From Thiocapsa imhoffii (lineage in GTDB: Bacteria; Pseudomonadota; Gammaproteobacteria; Chromatiales; Chromatiaceae): 64,000 nucleotides of DNA. Numbering within the stretch: the first letter of the stretch is position 1; each line of letters starts with the position of its first letter. This document shows, in pieces, positions 46,301-55,323 of this stretch. The notes under the pieces are model-generated. The model worked only from the letters and a program-made list of their open reading frames with translations, searched no databases and was not told the origin of the DNA. Location of the stretch: assembly GCF_016583985.1 (NCBI RefSeq), contig NZ_NRSD01000017.1, positions 36,424 to 100,423 of the forward strand. The letters run 5' to 3'. The position numbers and the translations under genes are program-made.

Positions 46301-47479
46301 CTCAGTGACGTTGACCTGAGGGTGGCTCCTGACCCCGGCGCGGTCGCGACCGGGTTGGGTCGAGAGAGCAACCGAACAGGTGATCCAAGGACCATGGGCT
46401 GGCTCGCCGAGGTGCAGGCGCCCGCCTTGTCTGGTCGTGTGCGCATCTCCGGGCTCCCGGAGCAGCCGGTTGATGTGTCGTTGAATGATCTCGATCTGCG
46501 CGCCGTCTGGGCCGGTAGCGTGCGCACGACCGGAGCCGAGACCTGGCCTCATGGCGAGGTTGCGGGAGACGATGGGCTGCCCTCGTTCGACCTCCGGGTC
46601 GAGCGCCTGCGCTGGGGCGAGCTGCCGTTGGGAGAACTGGCGCTGGAGCTGCGTGCCGCACCTTTTCTCGTGCGAGTTCCCAGGATCGCGCTCTCCGGTA
46701 CTGGTCTGCTGTCGGTCGACGGCGAGGCGTCTTGGCGCGCCAACGAGGAGGGTGGGCAAACCGAGTTATCGCTGGCGATCACAACCACGGATACGGGGAC
46801 GCTCTTGGAGGCGATCGATTCGCGGAATCAACTCGAGGATGCGCCATTGCAGGCACGCTTGTTGCTGAACTGGCCGGGTGGTTTGGATGATTTCGATCTT
46901 GCCCGGGCGCACGGCTTCATCGATCTGGACGTGGGGCCGGGGCGACTGCTGGAGGTCGAGCCTGGACTGGGACGCATCCTGGGGGTGCTGAATCTCAACG
47001 CCCTGAAACGGCGCCTGTCGATGGACTTCACCGATCTCTATGGCCAGGGATTTGCCTTCGAGGATATGCAGGGGCGGATTCGCGTCGGCGAGGGCCGTGC
47101 GTTGCTCCGGGACTTCACGATCGATGGTCCGGCGAGTCAGCTGATCATCAGCGGTGAAAGTGACCTGGTGCATCAGCAGTTCGATCAGACGGTCATCGTC
47201 GAACCGCGTTTGGGTTCGAGCGTCGCTCTCGCAGGCGCCGTTGCCGGTGGGCCGATCCTTGGTGCCGCCGTCTATCTTGTCGATCGTCTCGCGGGCAACC
47301 CACTCGATCGTCTCGGTCGTTACCAGTATCGGATCACCGGTTCCTGGACCGATCCCGAGGTGCGCGGGATGGGCTGGGATCCGGCAGTCGGAGCAGATCG
47401 GGGGGGTGCCTCTGAGCCTGGTTCCTCTGGTCCTGTTCCATCGGACTCCACTGCGCCACGGAATCTATTTCTGGATTGA
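43352..47479 (+). CDS. yhdP: YhdP family AsmA-like protein
   Basis: The 1375-residue protein has one N-terminal membrane helix (about 14-36) followed by a giant periplasmic beta-rich region. In E. coli, YhdP is a bridge-like protein that helps move phospholipids to the outer membrane (with TamB and YdbH). It ends with the family's C-terminal AsmA-like region (FEDMQGRIRVGEGRALLRDF near 1230) and GAVAGGPILGAAVYLVDRL near 1300. The ATG at 43352 has GGAG ten bases upstream; an ATG two codons later is close. It is slightly longer than the E. coli protein (1266). It sits between rng and a nitrilase-family gene. Confidence 0.92.
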   Translation: MRMWRARMSGLGRLLGALGLILLTVIALMTVVARFALPMSDADNRWIAEVVGAALGYEVTLGGADVRFHGGRPRLTVRDILLTDPRHGQRALELTSLEFTLDPLASLLSASPRIGRVGLSGSHVTVRLDSEGRLRVDGLERMHGEESPAIAAMLARARVELRFDEVIMRDERDRMAPMGLRLQDVHLRLLTLNSGFRLAVNAGLQNGPSDPDPSLRSMGADGSSRTLSQLDVIAEFNGTVTDPASWTGRAYAHLDAAVRDTIPQVHRFDDLDLDLDAARVRLEHWLRIDAGRLHQALAWFELTGLGGGAVAPDASSMSPHRLEQVTGRLRLMPRSGGGWQLQARDLLGRLATTDRLPRLELDLDLDQDHRPERLRVTSRPWEFDVLTRLAGAWVSQLQVPTAIAEILESLDAAQPHGQLDQISLDVAWQDDRKSAWGDAQWTASAVGRGLGWRRTAVLPGVVGLEAQLRLDARGAEAWLGSHALQLDLNPLFSEPLALDRVAGRLQWRHALDEPARLMVRNLTFENAHLAGRARMLLEVPNDGSSPHLDLRASFHDAEGSQLRTYLPVGIMRPELIAWLERAIQGGRIPQADLVLRGPLAAYPFHGDEGRFELILDLEDVVFDYLADWPVITQAAGRLQFENESLRIELDHGQILDSRLVEARADLADLWGEQRMTISAAVEGPFVDTLRALADSPLRTTLGRLSEHLEVHGESRLRLAIDLPFSDLSRSSVAGWLTWPRPATLGIGGTNLVLTDLLGGVSFDQQGLTADEITAQFWGHPLRLTIETHHPADSESSSIQFKARSATPVSELARRLPSPAWDLLDGQLAWDLDVQLPAHEIQNDPFPLAFRLRSDLQGLAIELPEPLAKTAEIRRSLDVAGTLVPARSLQLLGELGALAGDLWLDLGVSPARLERLSIRAGEGASPVAREPGIIVSGQLEELDLSAWRKIWDRLANSDGMAWSPTQGGGAATLRIDHLLVGGVNLSDVDLRVAPDPGAVATGLGRESNRTGDPRTMGWLAEVQAPALSGRVRISGLPEQPVDVSLNDLDLRAVWAGSVRTTGAETWPHGEVAGDDGLPSFDLRVERLRWGELPLGELALELRAAPFLVRVPRIALSGTGLLSVDGEASWRANEEGGQTELSLAITTTDTGTLLEAIDSRNQLEDAPLQARLLLNWPGGLDDFDLARAHGFIDLDVGPGRLLEVEPGLGRILGVLNLNALKRRLSMDFTDLYGQGFAFEDMQGRIRVGEGRALLRDFTIDGPASQLIISGESDLVHQQFDQTVIVEPRLGSSVALAGAVAGGPILGAAVYLVDRLAGNPLDRLGRYQYRITGSWTDPEVRGMGWDPAVGADRGGASEPGSSGPVPSDSTAPRNLFLD

Positions 47480-47589
47480 GTGGAACCCGAAACACGGTGT
47501 TTCAGCCGGTTCGTTGGGGTGGTATCGTTCCCTGATGCGCGGCTGAGACGAGATGGCCCGCGAGCGGATGCCGGGGATGTGATCGTGAC

Positions 47590-48426
47590 ATGAGTATGAA
47601 GATGAAACCGAAGGTCGGTGCGGTTCAGATGGCGACGGGTCCAAACGTCAACGCCAATCTCTTCGAGGCAGAACGGCTCGTCAAGGCGGCGCGCGACAAA
47701 GGCGCTGGTCTGGTGGTGCTGCCGGAGAACTTTGCCTTCATGGGTAAGCGTGACCAGGATCAACTCGCGTTGCGCGAGGAGGAAGGTGATGGTCCATTGC
47801 AGTCCTTTCTTGCGCGCGTCGCCCGACAACAGGGGGTGTGGTTGGTGGGTGGGACCATCCCGATGGTGGCTCACGATGCCGGGAAGATCCGCGCCGCTTG
47901 CCTCGTCTTCGATGACCGAGGAGAGCAGGTCGGGCGCTACGACAAGGTCCATCTCTTCGATGTCTGTCTCCCCGAGGGGAATGAACGCTATCAGGAGTCG
48001 GCGACCATCGAGGCCGGGGATGCGACGGTGGTGCTCGAGACCCCATTTGGACGCATGGGGGTCGCGGTCTGCTACGACCTGCGCTTTCCGGAGATGTTTC
48101 GACAGATGCTCGACCGTGGCATGGAGATCCTGGCCATCCCCTCGGCCTTCACCTCGATTACGGGCAAGGCCCATTGGGAGACCCTGGTCCGTGCGCGGGC
48201 GATCGAAAACCTCGCCTACGTGATCGCGGCGGCACAGGGTGGGTTTCACATCAGTGGCCGCGAGACACACGGCCACAGCATGATTGTTGACCCCTGGGGG
48301 ACCGTGCTCGCGCAGGTGCCACGGGGATCGGGATTCATCTGCAGTGCCCTTGACGAGGATTATCAGGAGTCGGTTCGGCGAAATTTCCCGACGATCGAGC
48401 ACCGTCGTTTGAAATGCCGCGCTTGA
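47590..48426 (+). CDS. Carbon-nitrogen hydrolase, Nit1/deaminated-glutathione-amidase type
   Basis: The 278-residue nitrilase-superfamily enzyme has the Glu-Lys-Cys triad: Glu46 in LPENFAFMG, Lys119 in GRYDKVHLFD, and Cys161 in VAVCYDLRFPE. That spacing and the DVCLPEGNERYQES loop fit the Nit1 group, which repairs deaminated glutathione. Other amides cannot be excluded. It lies between yhdP and tldD on the same strand, an arrangement also seen in other gammaproteobacteria. The start is ATG at 47590; an internal ATG two codons later is the only nearby choice. Confidence 0.9.
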   Translation: MSMKMKPKVGAVQMATGPNVNANLFEAERLVKAARDKGAGLVVLPENFAFMGKRDQDQLALREEEGDGPLQSFLARVARQQGVWLVGGTIPMVAHDAGKIRAACLVFDDRGEQVGRYDKVHLFDVCLPEGNERYQESATIEAGDATVVLETPFGRMGVAVCYDLRFPEMFRQMLDRGMEILAIPSAFTSITGKAHWETLVRARAIENLAYVIAAAQGGFHISGRETHGHSMIVDPWGTVLAQVPRGSGFICSALDEDYQESVRRNFPTIEHRRLKCRA

Positions 48427-48537
48427 GACCGCAATCTGTTTCGAACCCAGGCGGTTCCGAAGAGTTGATTTGCGGGGCCAGATCCCCTCGATGTCTCTGA
48501 TGCGACGCCGAACTTCACGGAGCCTCACGACCAAATC

Positions 48538-49986
48538 ATGATGATGACTGATCCTGTTTCAATCGCACGCCGTCGTATTCTCGAACCCGCCAATCTGACC
48601 GACGCTGACTTGGATCGATTGCTTGGCATGTTGATTGGGCCAACCGTCGACGCCGCTGATCTCTATTTTCAAACCAGTCGGCTCGAATCCTGGATTCTTG
48701 AGGACGGAATCATTAAGGACGGTAACTTTAGCATCGAGCAGGGTGCGGGGATGCGCGTCATCAGTGGCGAGAAAACCGGATTCGCCTATTCCGATGAGCT
48801 GCGCTTGCCCATCCTGGCGCAAGCGGCCAACGCCGCGCGTGCCATTGCGCGCCAGGGACAATGCGCCACCACGCGGATCGGAACAGTGTCGCATCCGCAG
48901 CAGCTTTATCACCCGATCGATCCGATTGTCAGTCTGCCAGACCCCGAGAAGATCGCATTGCTGAAGCGGGTCGATGCCGAAGCGCGGCGTGCCGACCCAC
49001 GCGTGTGCGAGGTGGTGGCGAGCGTGGTCGCGGTCCAGGACACCATTCTCGTCCTGGCTGACGACGGTTCACTCGCGGCTGACGTGAGGCCTTTGGTGCG
49101 GCTGAATGTGAATGTCGTGGTGGAGTCTGATGGGCGACGGGAGCAGGGTTCGGCCGGCGGTGGCGCGCGCGCGGACCTCGGATATTTCCTTATGGAAGAT
49201 CGGGCCATGTCGTTCGCCCGCGAGGCCGTGCGGCTGGCGGTGACGAATCTCGAAGCTGGCGAAGCTCCCGCCGGGACCATGACCGTGGTGCTCGGCTCGG
49301 GTTGGCCTGGCGTCCTGCTGCATGAGGCCGTTGGGCATGGCCTCGAGGGCGATTTCAATCGCAAGGGCAGTTCGGCGTTTGCCGGTCGCATCGGTGAGCG
49401 TGTCGCCGCGCCGGGAGTGACGGTCGTCGATGATGGGACACTGCCGGGCCGTCGCGGATCGCTTAACATGGATGACGAGGGGACCATGACGCAGCGCACG
49501 GTGCTGATCGAGGATGGCATCCTGCGTGGCTACCTCCAAGACAAGCTTAATGCTCGGCTCACCGGGACCCGCTCGACTGGAAACGGCCGGCGTGAATCCT
49601 ATGCGCATCTGCCGATGCCACGGATGACGAATACCTACATGCTGGCGGGTGATCGCGATCCAGAAGAGATCATTGCTTCGGTCGATCAGGGGCTCTACGC
49701 GGTCAATTTCGGCGGTGGCCAGGTCGACATCACCTCGGGAAAATTCGTCTTCTCGGCGAGCGAAGCCTACCTGATCGAGCGGGGAAAGATCGGTCGTTCC
49801 GTGAAAGGGGCAACCCTGATTGGTAACGGTCCAGACGTCCTGACCCGGGTCAGTATGATCGGCAACGATCTCCGCCTTGATGACGGCGTTGGAACCTGTG
49901 GCAAAGAGGGGCAAAGCGTCCCTGTCGGCGTCGGCCAACCAACGCTGCGGATCGACGGCCTCACCGTCGGTGGCACGCAGACCTGA
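48538..49986 (+). CDS. tldD: TldD, metalloprotease subunit
   Basis: The 482-residue protein is one half of the TldD/TldE heterodimer that trims modified peptides and degrades unstructured peptides. The zinc motif [12 protein letters not shown] is intact: His262, Glu263, His267. The start follows ATG-ATG-ATG; the first at 48538 is listed, but the third would also give a normal N-terminus. The partner pmbA/tldE is 51 bases downstream, so the pair forms an operon here, unlike in E. coli where they are distant. In E. coli the pair matures microcin B17 and CcdA; the natural role here is unknown. Confidence 0.95.
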   Translation: MMMTDPVSIARRRILEPANLTDADLDRLLGMLIGPTVDAADLYFQTSRLESWILEDGIIKDGNFSIEQGAGMRVISGEKTGFAYSDELRLPILAQAANAARAIARQGQCATTRIGTVSHPQQLYHPIDPIVSLPDPEKIALLKRVDAEARRADPRVCEVVASVVAVQDTILVLADDGSLAADVRPLVRLNVNVVVESDGRREQGSAGGGARADLGYFLMEDRAMSFAREAVRLAVTNLEAGEAPAGTMTVVLGSGWPGVLLHEAVGHGLEGDFNRKGSSAFAGRIGERVAAPGVTVVDDGTLPGRRGSLNMDDEGTMTQRTVLIEDGILRGYLQDKLNARLTGTRSTGNGRRESYAHLPMPRMTNTYMLAGDRDPEEIIASVDQGLYAVNFGGGQVDITSGKFVFSASEAYLIERGKIGRSVKGATLIGNGPDVLTRVSMIGNDLRLDDGVGTCGKEGQSVPVGVGQPTLRIDGLTVGGTQT

Positions 49987-50037
49987 GTGTGCGTGCGCCC
50001 CATTTTCCCCTTGCATCCAGATTGGACAGGATAAAGC

Positions 50038-51387
50038 ATGCCGATCGATTCGACTGAAGAGACGTCACAACGGCTCGCGCGTCTGATGCAGACGGTCGAG
50101 GACCTACTGAAAGAGGCGAAGCAACGCGGTGCGACGGCCGCCGAGGCGTCCGTCGGCAGCAGTGCCGGACTCGAGATTTCCGTGCGACTGGGGTCGGTCG
50201 AGACCGTCGAGCATACCCGTGACAATGGTCTGGGAGTCACCGTCTATTTTGGCCATCGTAAAGGTTCCGCGACGACCTCCGATCTGAGCACGACAGCCCT
50301 GCGCGAGGCTGTTCGGGCCGCTTGCTCGATTGCCACGCACACGCAGGAAGATCCCTGCGCGCATCTCGCTGACGCGGCGCTGATGGCCACGGATCTCCCC
50401 GACCTCGACCTCTATCATCCCTGGCCACTCGAGGTTGCGGAGGCCATCACGATTGCGACCGAGTGCGAGGACGCGGCGCGCGGTTATGACGCGCGCATCG
50501 TGAACTCCGAAGGGGCGAGTCTGTCGAGCCATACGGGCATCAAGGTGTACGGTAACAGCCATGGCTTCGTCGCTGGGTATCCAACGAGCCGCCACGGCCT
50601 AAGCTGTGCGGTGATCGGCCAGCAGGGCCAGAGCCTGCAACGCGACCACTGGTGGACCAGTGCCCGCGCACCGACGGATCTCACAGCCGCGCGTGTGGTA
50701 GGTGAGCGCGCGGCAGAACGAACCGTGGCGCGACTCGGTGCACGCCGAATCGAAACCTGCTCGGTGCCGGTCCTCTTTCGGGCAGAGATTGCAACAGGAC
50801 TGGTCCGCAGTCTGATGTCGGTGATCCAGGGCGCGAACATTTATCGCCGCACCAGCTTCCTGCTCGATCGGATCGGTGAGCGGGTTTTTCCGGAGTTCGT
50901 CCGAATTCATGAAGAACCACTGCTGCCGCGGGGATTGTCGAGCGCGCCCTTCGATGGCGATGGCGTGGCGACACGCTCGAAGGACCTGATCAGCGATGGC
51001 ATCTTGCAGACGTATATCCTGGATTCCTACTCGGCCTGTCGCCTTGGGATGCAAACGACCGGGAATGCCGGTGGTGTGCGGAACCTACGGGTCCAGATGG
51101 GTGAATTGGATCGCAATGGCCTACTGCGCGAGATGCATACGGGTTTGCTGGTAACCGAGCTCATGGGTCACGGGGTGAATCCGGTGACGGGTGATTATTC
51201 GCGCGGTGCGGCCGGTTTCTGGGTCGAGGGCGGTGTCATTCAGTATCCCGTAGAGGAGATCACGATTGCGGGAAATCTCAAACGCATGTATGCCGGCTTA
51301 GTCGGGATTGGAAATGATTGCGACTATGACGGAAGTACACGAACGGGCTCATGGCTGATTGATTCCATGACGATCGCGGGTGAGTAG
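50038..51387 (+). CDS. pmbA: PmbA/TldE, metalloprotease partner subunit
   Basis: The 449-residue protein is the non-catalytic partner of TldD. It has the shared U62 fold, from TAAEASVGSSAGLEISVRLG near 36, to the C-terminal block ELMGHGVNPVTGDYSRGAAGF. HExxxH is absent, as normal for TldE. The ATG at 50038 has AGGA nine bases upstream. It directly follows tldD. The usual upstream companion yjgA is not present. Confidence 0.94.
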   Translation: MPIDSTEETSQRLARLMQTVEDLLKEAKQRGATAAEASVGSSAGLEISVRLGSVETVEHTRDNGLGVTVYFGHRKGSATTSDLSTTALREAVRAACSIATHTQEDPCAHLADAALMATDLPDLDLYHPWPLEVAEAITIATECEDAARGYDARIVNSEGASLSSHTGIKVYGNSHGFVAGYPTSRHGLSCAVIGQQGQSLQRDHWWTSARAPTDLTAARVVGERAAERTVARLGARRIETCSVPVLFRAEIATGLVRSLMSVIQGANIYRRTSFLLDRIGERVFPEFVRIHEEPLLPRGLSSAPFDGDGVATRSKDLISDGILQTYILDSYSACRLGMQTTGNAGGVRNLRVQMGELDRNGLLREMHTGLLVTELMGHGVNPVTGDYSRGAAGFWVEGGVIQYPVEEITIAGNLKRMYAGLVGIGNDCDYDGSTRTGSWLIDSMTIAGE

Positions 51388-51477
51388 AGAGCGGTTCGGA
51401 TGGAGCGGTGCGCCATGTCGGTGCGATCGAATCGTCGCTGATCGCCAGAATCGATCTGTGTTGGGATAAAATCGCCC

Positions 51478-51762
51478 ATGATGCTTATGAATAACCCCCT
51501 CGAACGGACGCTCGAGTTGATTGAGAATGCCCCTGAATCCGCCGCCGCGCTGACGCTCTATGCCTTAGTCAGTACACTGGAATTTCAGCGTGCGGGTTGT
51601 CTGTTCAAGCTGACGAAGCTTCAGGATCTTGACGACGACGAGCGCGCGACCGCTTATGGCTTGATGGAGCTGTTCGCGCGCGGGGGTGTTGGGAGTCCTG
51701 CTTGGGAGGCGGCCAAGACGCGCATGGATACATTGATTCGCGCTGGCCTGTCTGCTCCCTAG
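51478..51762 (+). CDS. Unknown small protein, 94 residues
   Basis: No family is recognised. The protein is soluble, mostly helical by composition, with one Cys (CLFKLTKLQDLDDDERATAYG). Two start codons are close: ATG 51478 and ATG 51487 (MNNPLERTLELIENAPE), and the second fits better because a TAAAAT hexamer lies just before the first. It follows pmbA by 90 bases on the same strand. Nothing links it to a pathway. Confidence 0.55.
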   Translation: MMLMNNPLERTLELIENAPESAAALTLYALVSTLEFQRAGCLFKLTKLQDLDDDERATAYGLMELFARGGVGSPAWEAAKTRMDTLIRAGLSAP

Positions 51763-51838
51763 AATCATCTTCGGGCTACCGTTCCCAGCCGGGTTTAGGA
51801 CACGACCGCGCGGTTGTCGGCAGCGGGTGTCCGGGGTT

Positions 51839-51866
51839 GGAACGACTGTGTGTTCACCAGTCTGAA
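51839..51866 (+). promoter_or_regulatory. ECF-sigma-like promoter candidate for the FAD/DUF1365/CFA trio
   Basis: GGAAC (51839-51843) and TCTGAA (51861-51866) resemble the GAACTT / TCTGA hexamers of sigma-E type ECF promoters, with 15 bases between GAACGA and TCTGAA (16 is usual). The start of transcription would be near 51873, about 34 bases before the FAD-oxidoreductase ATG. This is a single-site guess with two -35 mismatches. Confidence 0.35.
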
Positions 51867-51906
51867 CGGGAGTCATCTATGACGCAATGGATTAGGATCA
51901 TTTCGG

Positions 51907-53271
51907 ATGTCTGTTAAATCAGTGGGTGTCGTTGGGGGCGGAATTGGTGGACTCGCCGCGGCCTGGCTGCTCGATGAGCAGTATGAAGTCACACTGCTTG
52001 AGCGCAATGCGTATGTTGGTGGCCACAGCCATACGATCGAGGTTGAGGATCCACGCGGTGCCTTCCCGGTCGACACAGGCTTCATGGTGTTCAATCGGCG
52101 CAATTATCCGCTGTTGACCTCATTGTTCGAATATCTCGGTGTGCCGACCTATCCCACGAGCATGTCCTTCTCGGCAAGCGTCGAGGGCGGGCGAATCGAG
52201 TACGGTGGAGACAATCTCAATACCCTTTTCGGCGCACGCGCGAATCTCTTCGACTTAGGCTTTCTGCGGATGGTGACTGAGATTCTGCGCTTCAATGCGG
52301 CGGCAAAATCCTTTCTGCGGTCTTCCGCCGATCGCGAGTTGACCGTAGGCGAGTTTCTCACTCGTGGTCGTTACTCGGAGCGTTTTGCCCGCCACTACCT
52401 GTTGCCTATGGCCGCCGCCATTTGGTCTTGCCCAACGGAGCAGATGCGGGCCTTCCCCTTCCTGAGCTTCGCGCGCTTTTTCGCCAACCACGGCCTTTTG
52501 GATTTGGTCGATCGACCGGATTGGGAAACCGTGCGCGGCGGGAGTCAAGCCTATGTGCAAGCCATGCTGGCCCGGTTCCGGGGACGCTGTTTGACGCACA
52601 CCGCCGTGGATCGGATCGTCCGTAGCAACGATCAGGGTGGCGTGGAGGTTCACACCACCGCAGGCGAGCGGCTGGTCTTCGATGCCGTCGTGATGGGCTG
52701 CCATGCGGACGAAGCTCTCGCCATCCTCGACACGCCTAGCACGCTCGAGCGCGAGATTTTGGGTTGCTTCAGTTATCAGACGAATCAGGTGTTTCTGCAC
52801 ACGGATCGGACCTTGATGCCACAGCGTCGGCGGGTGTGGTCGTCCTGGAACTATCTCGAACAGTCCGATGCAGGGAGTCAGGCGTCCACTGTGACCGTCA
52901 CCTATTGGATGAACAGTCTGCAGGATCTGCCACGGGATCCTGATGTCTTCGTCAGCCTCAACCCCCGTCGACCGCCACGTCGGGAGACGATCCTGGCCGA
53001 ACTGACCTACGAGCACCCGATGTTCGATCGGGCGGCTGGCGAGGCGCAGCAGCGGATCGGTGAGATCCAGGGTCGGGACCGCCTCTGGTTCAGCGGCGCC
53101 TACCTCGGCTATGGCTTTCATGAGGATGGCTTGCGCGCCGCGGTGTCGGTTGCGGAGGGTTTTGGAGTCCGCCCCCCGTGGCAGGACCTCTCCATGCAGC
53201 CAGCCGCGCCATCCCAGCAGACTACGTCCTCAGGGCGAATCGATGATGTGGCATCGGTGGGGTCGCCATGA
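51907..53271 (+). CDS. FAD-dependent oxidoreductase, amine-oxidase-like
   Basis: The 454-residue flavoprotein starts with the FAD-binding motif VGVVGGGIGGLAAAWLL (about 6-22), followed by ERNAYVGGHSHTIE. The C-terminal FAD contact is RLWFSGAYLGYGFHEDGL near 410. It has no signal peptide. It is the first gene of a coupled trio: its stop overlaps the DUF1365 start (ATGA). Members of this set in other proteobacteria are linked to light or singlet-oxygen stress and fatty-acid modification (for example the ChrR/sigma-E regulon of Rhodobacter and LitR-type loci of Pseudomonas), so oxidation of a membrane fatty acid is the likely job. That is inference from neighbours. Confidence 0.87.
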   Translation: MSVKSVGVVGGGIGGLAAAWLLDEQYEVTLLERNAYVGGHSHTIEVEDPRGAFPVDTGFMVFNRRNYPLLTSLFEYLGVPTYPTSMSFSASVEGGRIEYGGDNLNTLFGARANLFDLGFLRMVTEILRFNAAAKSFLRSSADRELTVGEFLTRGRYSERFARHYLLPMAAAIWSCPTEQMRAFPFLSFARFFANHGLLDLVDRPDWETVRGGSQAYVQAMLARFRGRCLTHTAVDRIVRSNDQGGVEVHTTAGERLVFDAVVMGCHADEALAILDTPSTLEREILGCFSYQTNQVFLHTDRTLMPQRRRVWSSWNYLEQSDAGSQASTVTVTYWMNSLQDLPRDPDVFVSLNPRRPPRRETILAELTYEHPMFDRAAGEAQQRIGEIQGRDRLWFSGAYLGYGFHEDGLRAAVSVAEGFGVRPPWQDLSMQPAAPSQQTTSSGRIDDVASVGSP

Positions 53272-54035
53272 GTGCCCACGCGGGTTGCTTGATTTTTGGT
53301 GACGTCATGCACCGGCGTTTGTTTCCAGTGCGTTATCGTTTTGTCTATCGAGTCTTCAGTCTGTTGATTGATATCGACCGCATCGCCGAGGTTGCGGGTG
53401 ACTGTCGCTGGTTCTCCTACAACCGCTTCAATCTCTTTTCGTTCCACGACCGCGATCATGGGCCACGGAACGGTGAGTCGTTGCGGCCCTGGCTGATGGA
53501 ACGGCTGCGTCGGTTTGGCCTCGATGGTGAGATCGGTCGGGTCGAACTCCAGTGTTTCCCCCGGGTTCTCGGCTTCGTGTTCAACCCCTTGAGCGTCTGG
53601 ACCTGTTTCGATCAGGACGGCCAGCCGGTCGCGGTGCTGTGTGAGGTGAACAACACCTTCGGCGAGGCGCACAGCTATCTGTTGCATCACAACGGCACCT
53701 CAATGCACTGGCCGATTCGGCATCGACACACCAAGGATTTTCATGTTTCACCCTTTGTCGATATGAATGCGGATTATCATTTTCGTTTTTCGCGTCATGG
53801 CGAGCGTCATGGCATCGTGATTCGCGAGTACCAAGATGACGCCTTGATGTTGGTGGCGGTGCAGCAAGGCACCGCGGAACGGATGACCGATCGTCGGCTC
53901 CTGCATGCCGCGTTCGCCTACCCATTTTTGACGCTGAAGGTGGTTGCCATGATTCATTGGCAGGCGTTGAAAATTTGGCTGAAAGGAGGGACGTATCATG
54001 CAAAGCCCGCTCCGCCCGCAAAGGAGATCTCCTGA
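53268..54035 (+). CDS. DUF1365 family protein
   Basis: The 255-residue protein matches DUF1365: HRRLFPVRYRFVYRVFSLLID at about 10-31, then CFPRVLGFVFNPLSVWTCFD (about 90-109), and VLCEVNNTFGEAHSYLL. The biochemistry is unknown. The family is found almost always between an FAD oxidoreductase and a cyclopropane-fatty-acid-synthase-like methyltransferase, exactly as here. The ATG at 53268 overlaps the previous stop by four bases, and its own stop overlaps the next gene's ATG (TGATG). Confidence 0.9.
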   Translation: MSAHAGCLIFGDVMHRRLFPVRYRFVYRVFSLLIDIDRIAEVAGDCRWFSYNRFNLFSFHDRDHGPRNGESLRPWLMERLRRFGLDGEIGRVELQCFPRVLGFVFNPLSVWTCFDQDGQPVAVLCEVNNTFGEAHSYLLHHNGTSMHWPIRHRHTKDFHVSPFVDMNADYHFRFSRHGERHGIVIREYQDDALMLVAVQQGTAERMTDRRLLHAAFAYPFLTLKVVAMIHWQALKIWLKGGTYHAKPAPPAKEIS

Positions 54036-55261
54036 TGTCCGCAGAGGAACTGATCGAAGAACCCGTTCGACGTCGATTGAGTTGGTCTAACCGTCTGATC
54101 AATGGCTTCTGCAGCCAACTGGCATTTGGACAGCTCTTCCTTCGTTATCCCGATGGTGGCGCGACCCTGCATCGCGGTCGGTTCCCTGGTGCCAGCGGCA
54201 CAATGGAAATCAGGGAACCACTGAAGATGGCGAGTCGCCTGCTCACGCGCGGTGAAGTGGGCTTTGGCGAGTCCTTTGTCGAGGGATACTGGTCGACGCC
54301 GGATCTCGCGGCCTTGCTGGAGGTGCTATACGACAACTTGGAGCATCTTGGCGCTGGTCCGCGTGGGATGCGCTGGTCACGCTTATGGGACCGCCTCACG
54401 CATCGACTGCGCGATAATCATCGGCTCAATAGCCGACGCAACATCGCCCACCACTATGATCTGGGCAACGACTTCTATGGCTGCTGGCTGGATGCGAGCA
54501 TGACCTACTCCTCTGCTGTGTTCAAGGACTTCGAGAACGACAGCCTGAAGACGGCGCAGGAGCGGAAATATCACCGGTTGCTGGATGCGCTGGGAGCGCA
54601 ACCGGGCGAGCACATCCTCGAGATCGGGTGTGGCTGGGGTGGATTTGCCGAATTGGCGGCACGCCGGGGCTTGCGTGTGACAGGTGTGACACTCTCGCGT
54701 GAGCAGCTCGTCTATGCGCGCGAGCGGCTGGCGACGGCCGGACTCGCTGATCGGGCTGAATTTCGCTTGCAAGACTACCGAGACATCCAGGGTCAGTTCG
54801 ATCACGCGGTCTCGATCGAGATGATGGAAGCCGTCGGCGAGGCCTTTTGGCCGGTTTACTATCAAACACTGAGAAGCCTGGTGCGGCCCGGTGGCCGAAT
54901 CGCGTTGCAGGTGATCACCATCAACGAGGACGATTTTCCGATCTATCGTCGGCAACCTGATTTTGTGCAGCTCTACATTTTCCCCGGTGGCATGTTACCG
55001 ACACCCGAACGCCTGCAAGCCGAGGCCGCATCGGCGGGACTGCTGATCCGCGAGACTGCTTGGTTTGGCTTGGACTATGCCGAGACACTCCGGCGGTGGC
55101 GCCGGGCGTTCCACGCCGCGGAGCAAGAAGTCGTCCGGCTCGGTTATGATGCGCGCTTTCGGCGGATGTGGGACTACTATCTTGCCTACTGTGAGACCGG
55201 GTTTAAAACGGGCTGTATCGATCTTGCGCAGACCCTGCTTGAGGTCCCCCGACAGGCGTGA
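54035..55261 (+). CDS. Cyclopropane-fatty-acid-synthase-like SAM methyltransferase
   Basis: The 408-residue enzyme acts on unsaturated fatty acyl chains of phospholipids. The SAM motif is ILEIGCGWGGFAELAA (about 192-207). YDLGNDFYGCWLDASMTYSSAVF and the catalytic-region EMMEAVGEAFW follow the CFA-synthase pattern. ATG 54035 is preferred: AGGAG lies nine bases upstream and the N-terminus MSAEELIEEPVRRRLSWSN is normal; an earlier GTG/ATG frame only duplicates DUF1365 coding. With DUF1365 and the oxidoreductase, the product may be a modified (cyclopropane, methylated or furan-type) fatty acid rather than the standard cyclopropane chain. Which one is not readable here. Confidence 0.9.
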   Translation: MSAEELIEEPVRRRLSWSNRLINGFCSQLAFGQLFLRYPDGGATLHRGRFPGASGTMEIREPLKMASRLLTRGEVGFGESFVEGYWSTPDLAALLEVLYDNLEHLGAGPRGMRWSRLWDRLTHRLRDNHRLNSRRNIAHHYDLGNDFYGCWLDASMTYSSAVFKDFENDSLKTAQERKYHRLLDALGAQPGEHILEIGCGWGGFAELAARRGLRVTGVTLSREQLVYARERLATAGLADRAEFRLQDYRDIQGQFDHAVSIEMMEAVGEAFWPVYYQTLRSLVRPGGRIALQVITINEDDFPIYRRQPDFVQLYIFPGGMLPTPERLQAEAASAGLLIRETAWFGLDYAETLRRWRRAFHAAEQEVVRLGYDARFRRMWDYYLAYCETGFKTGCIDLAQTLLEVPRQA

Positions 55262-55323
55262 CCTCAGTCCAATGACGGTGCCCAGCCCGATGGTGCGGGG
55301 GCGGACCAGGGGGAGTGGCGCGC

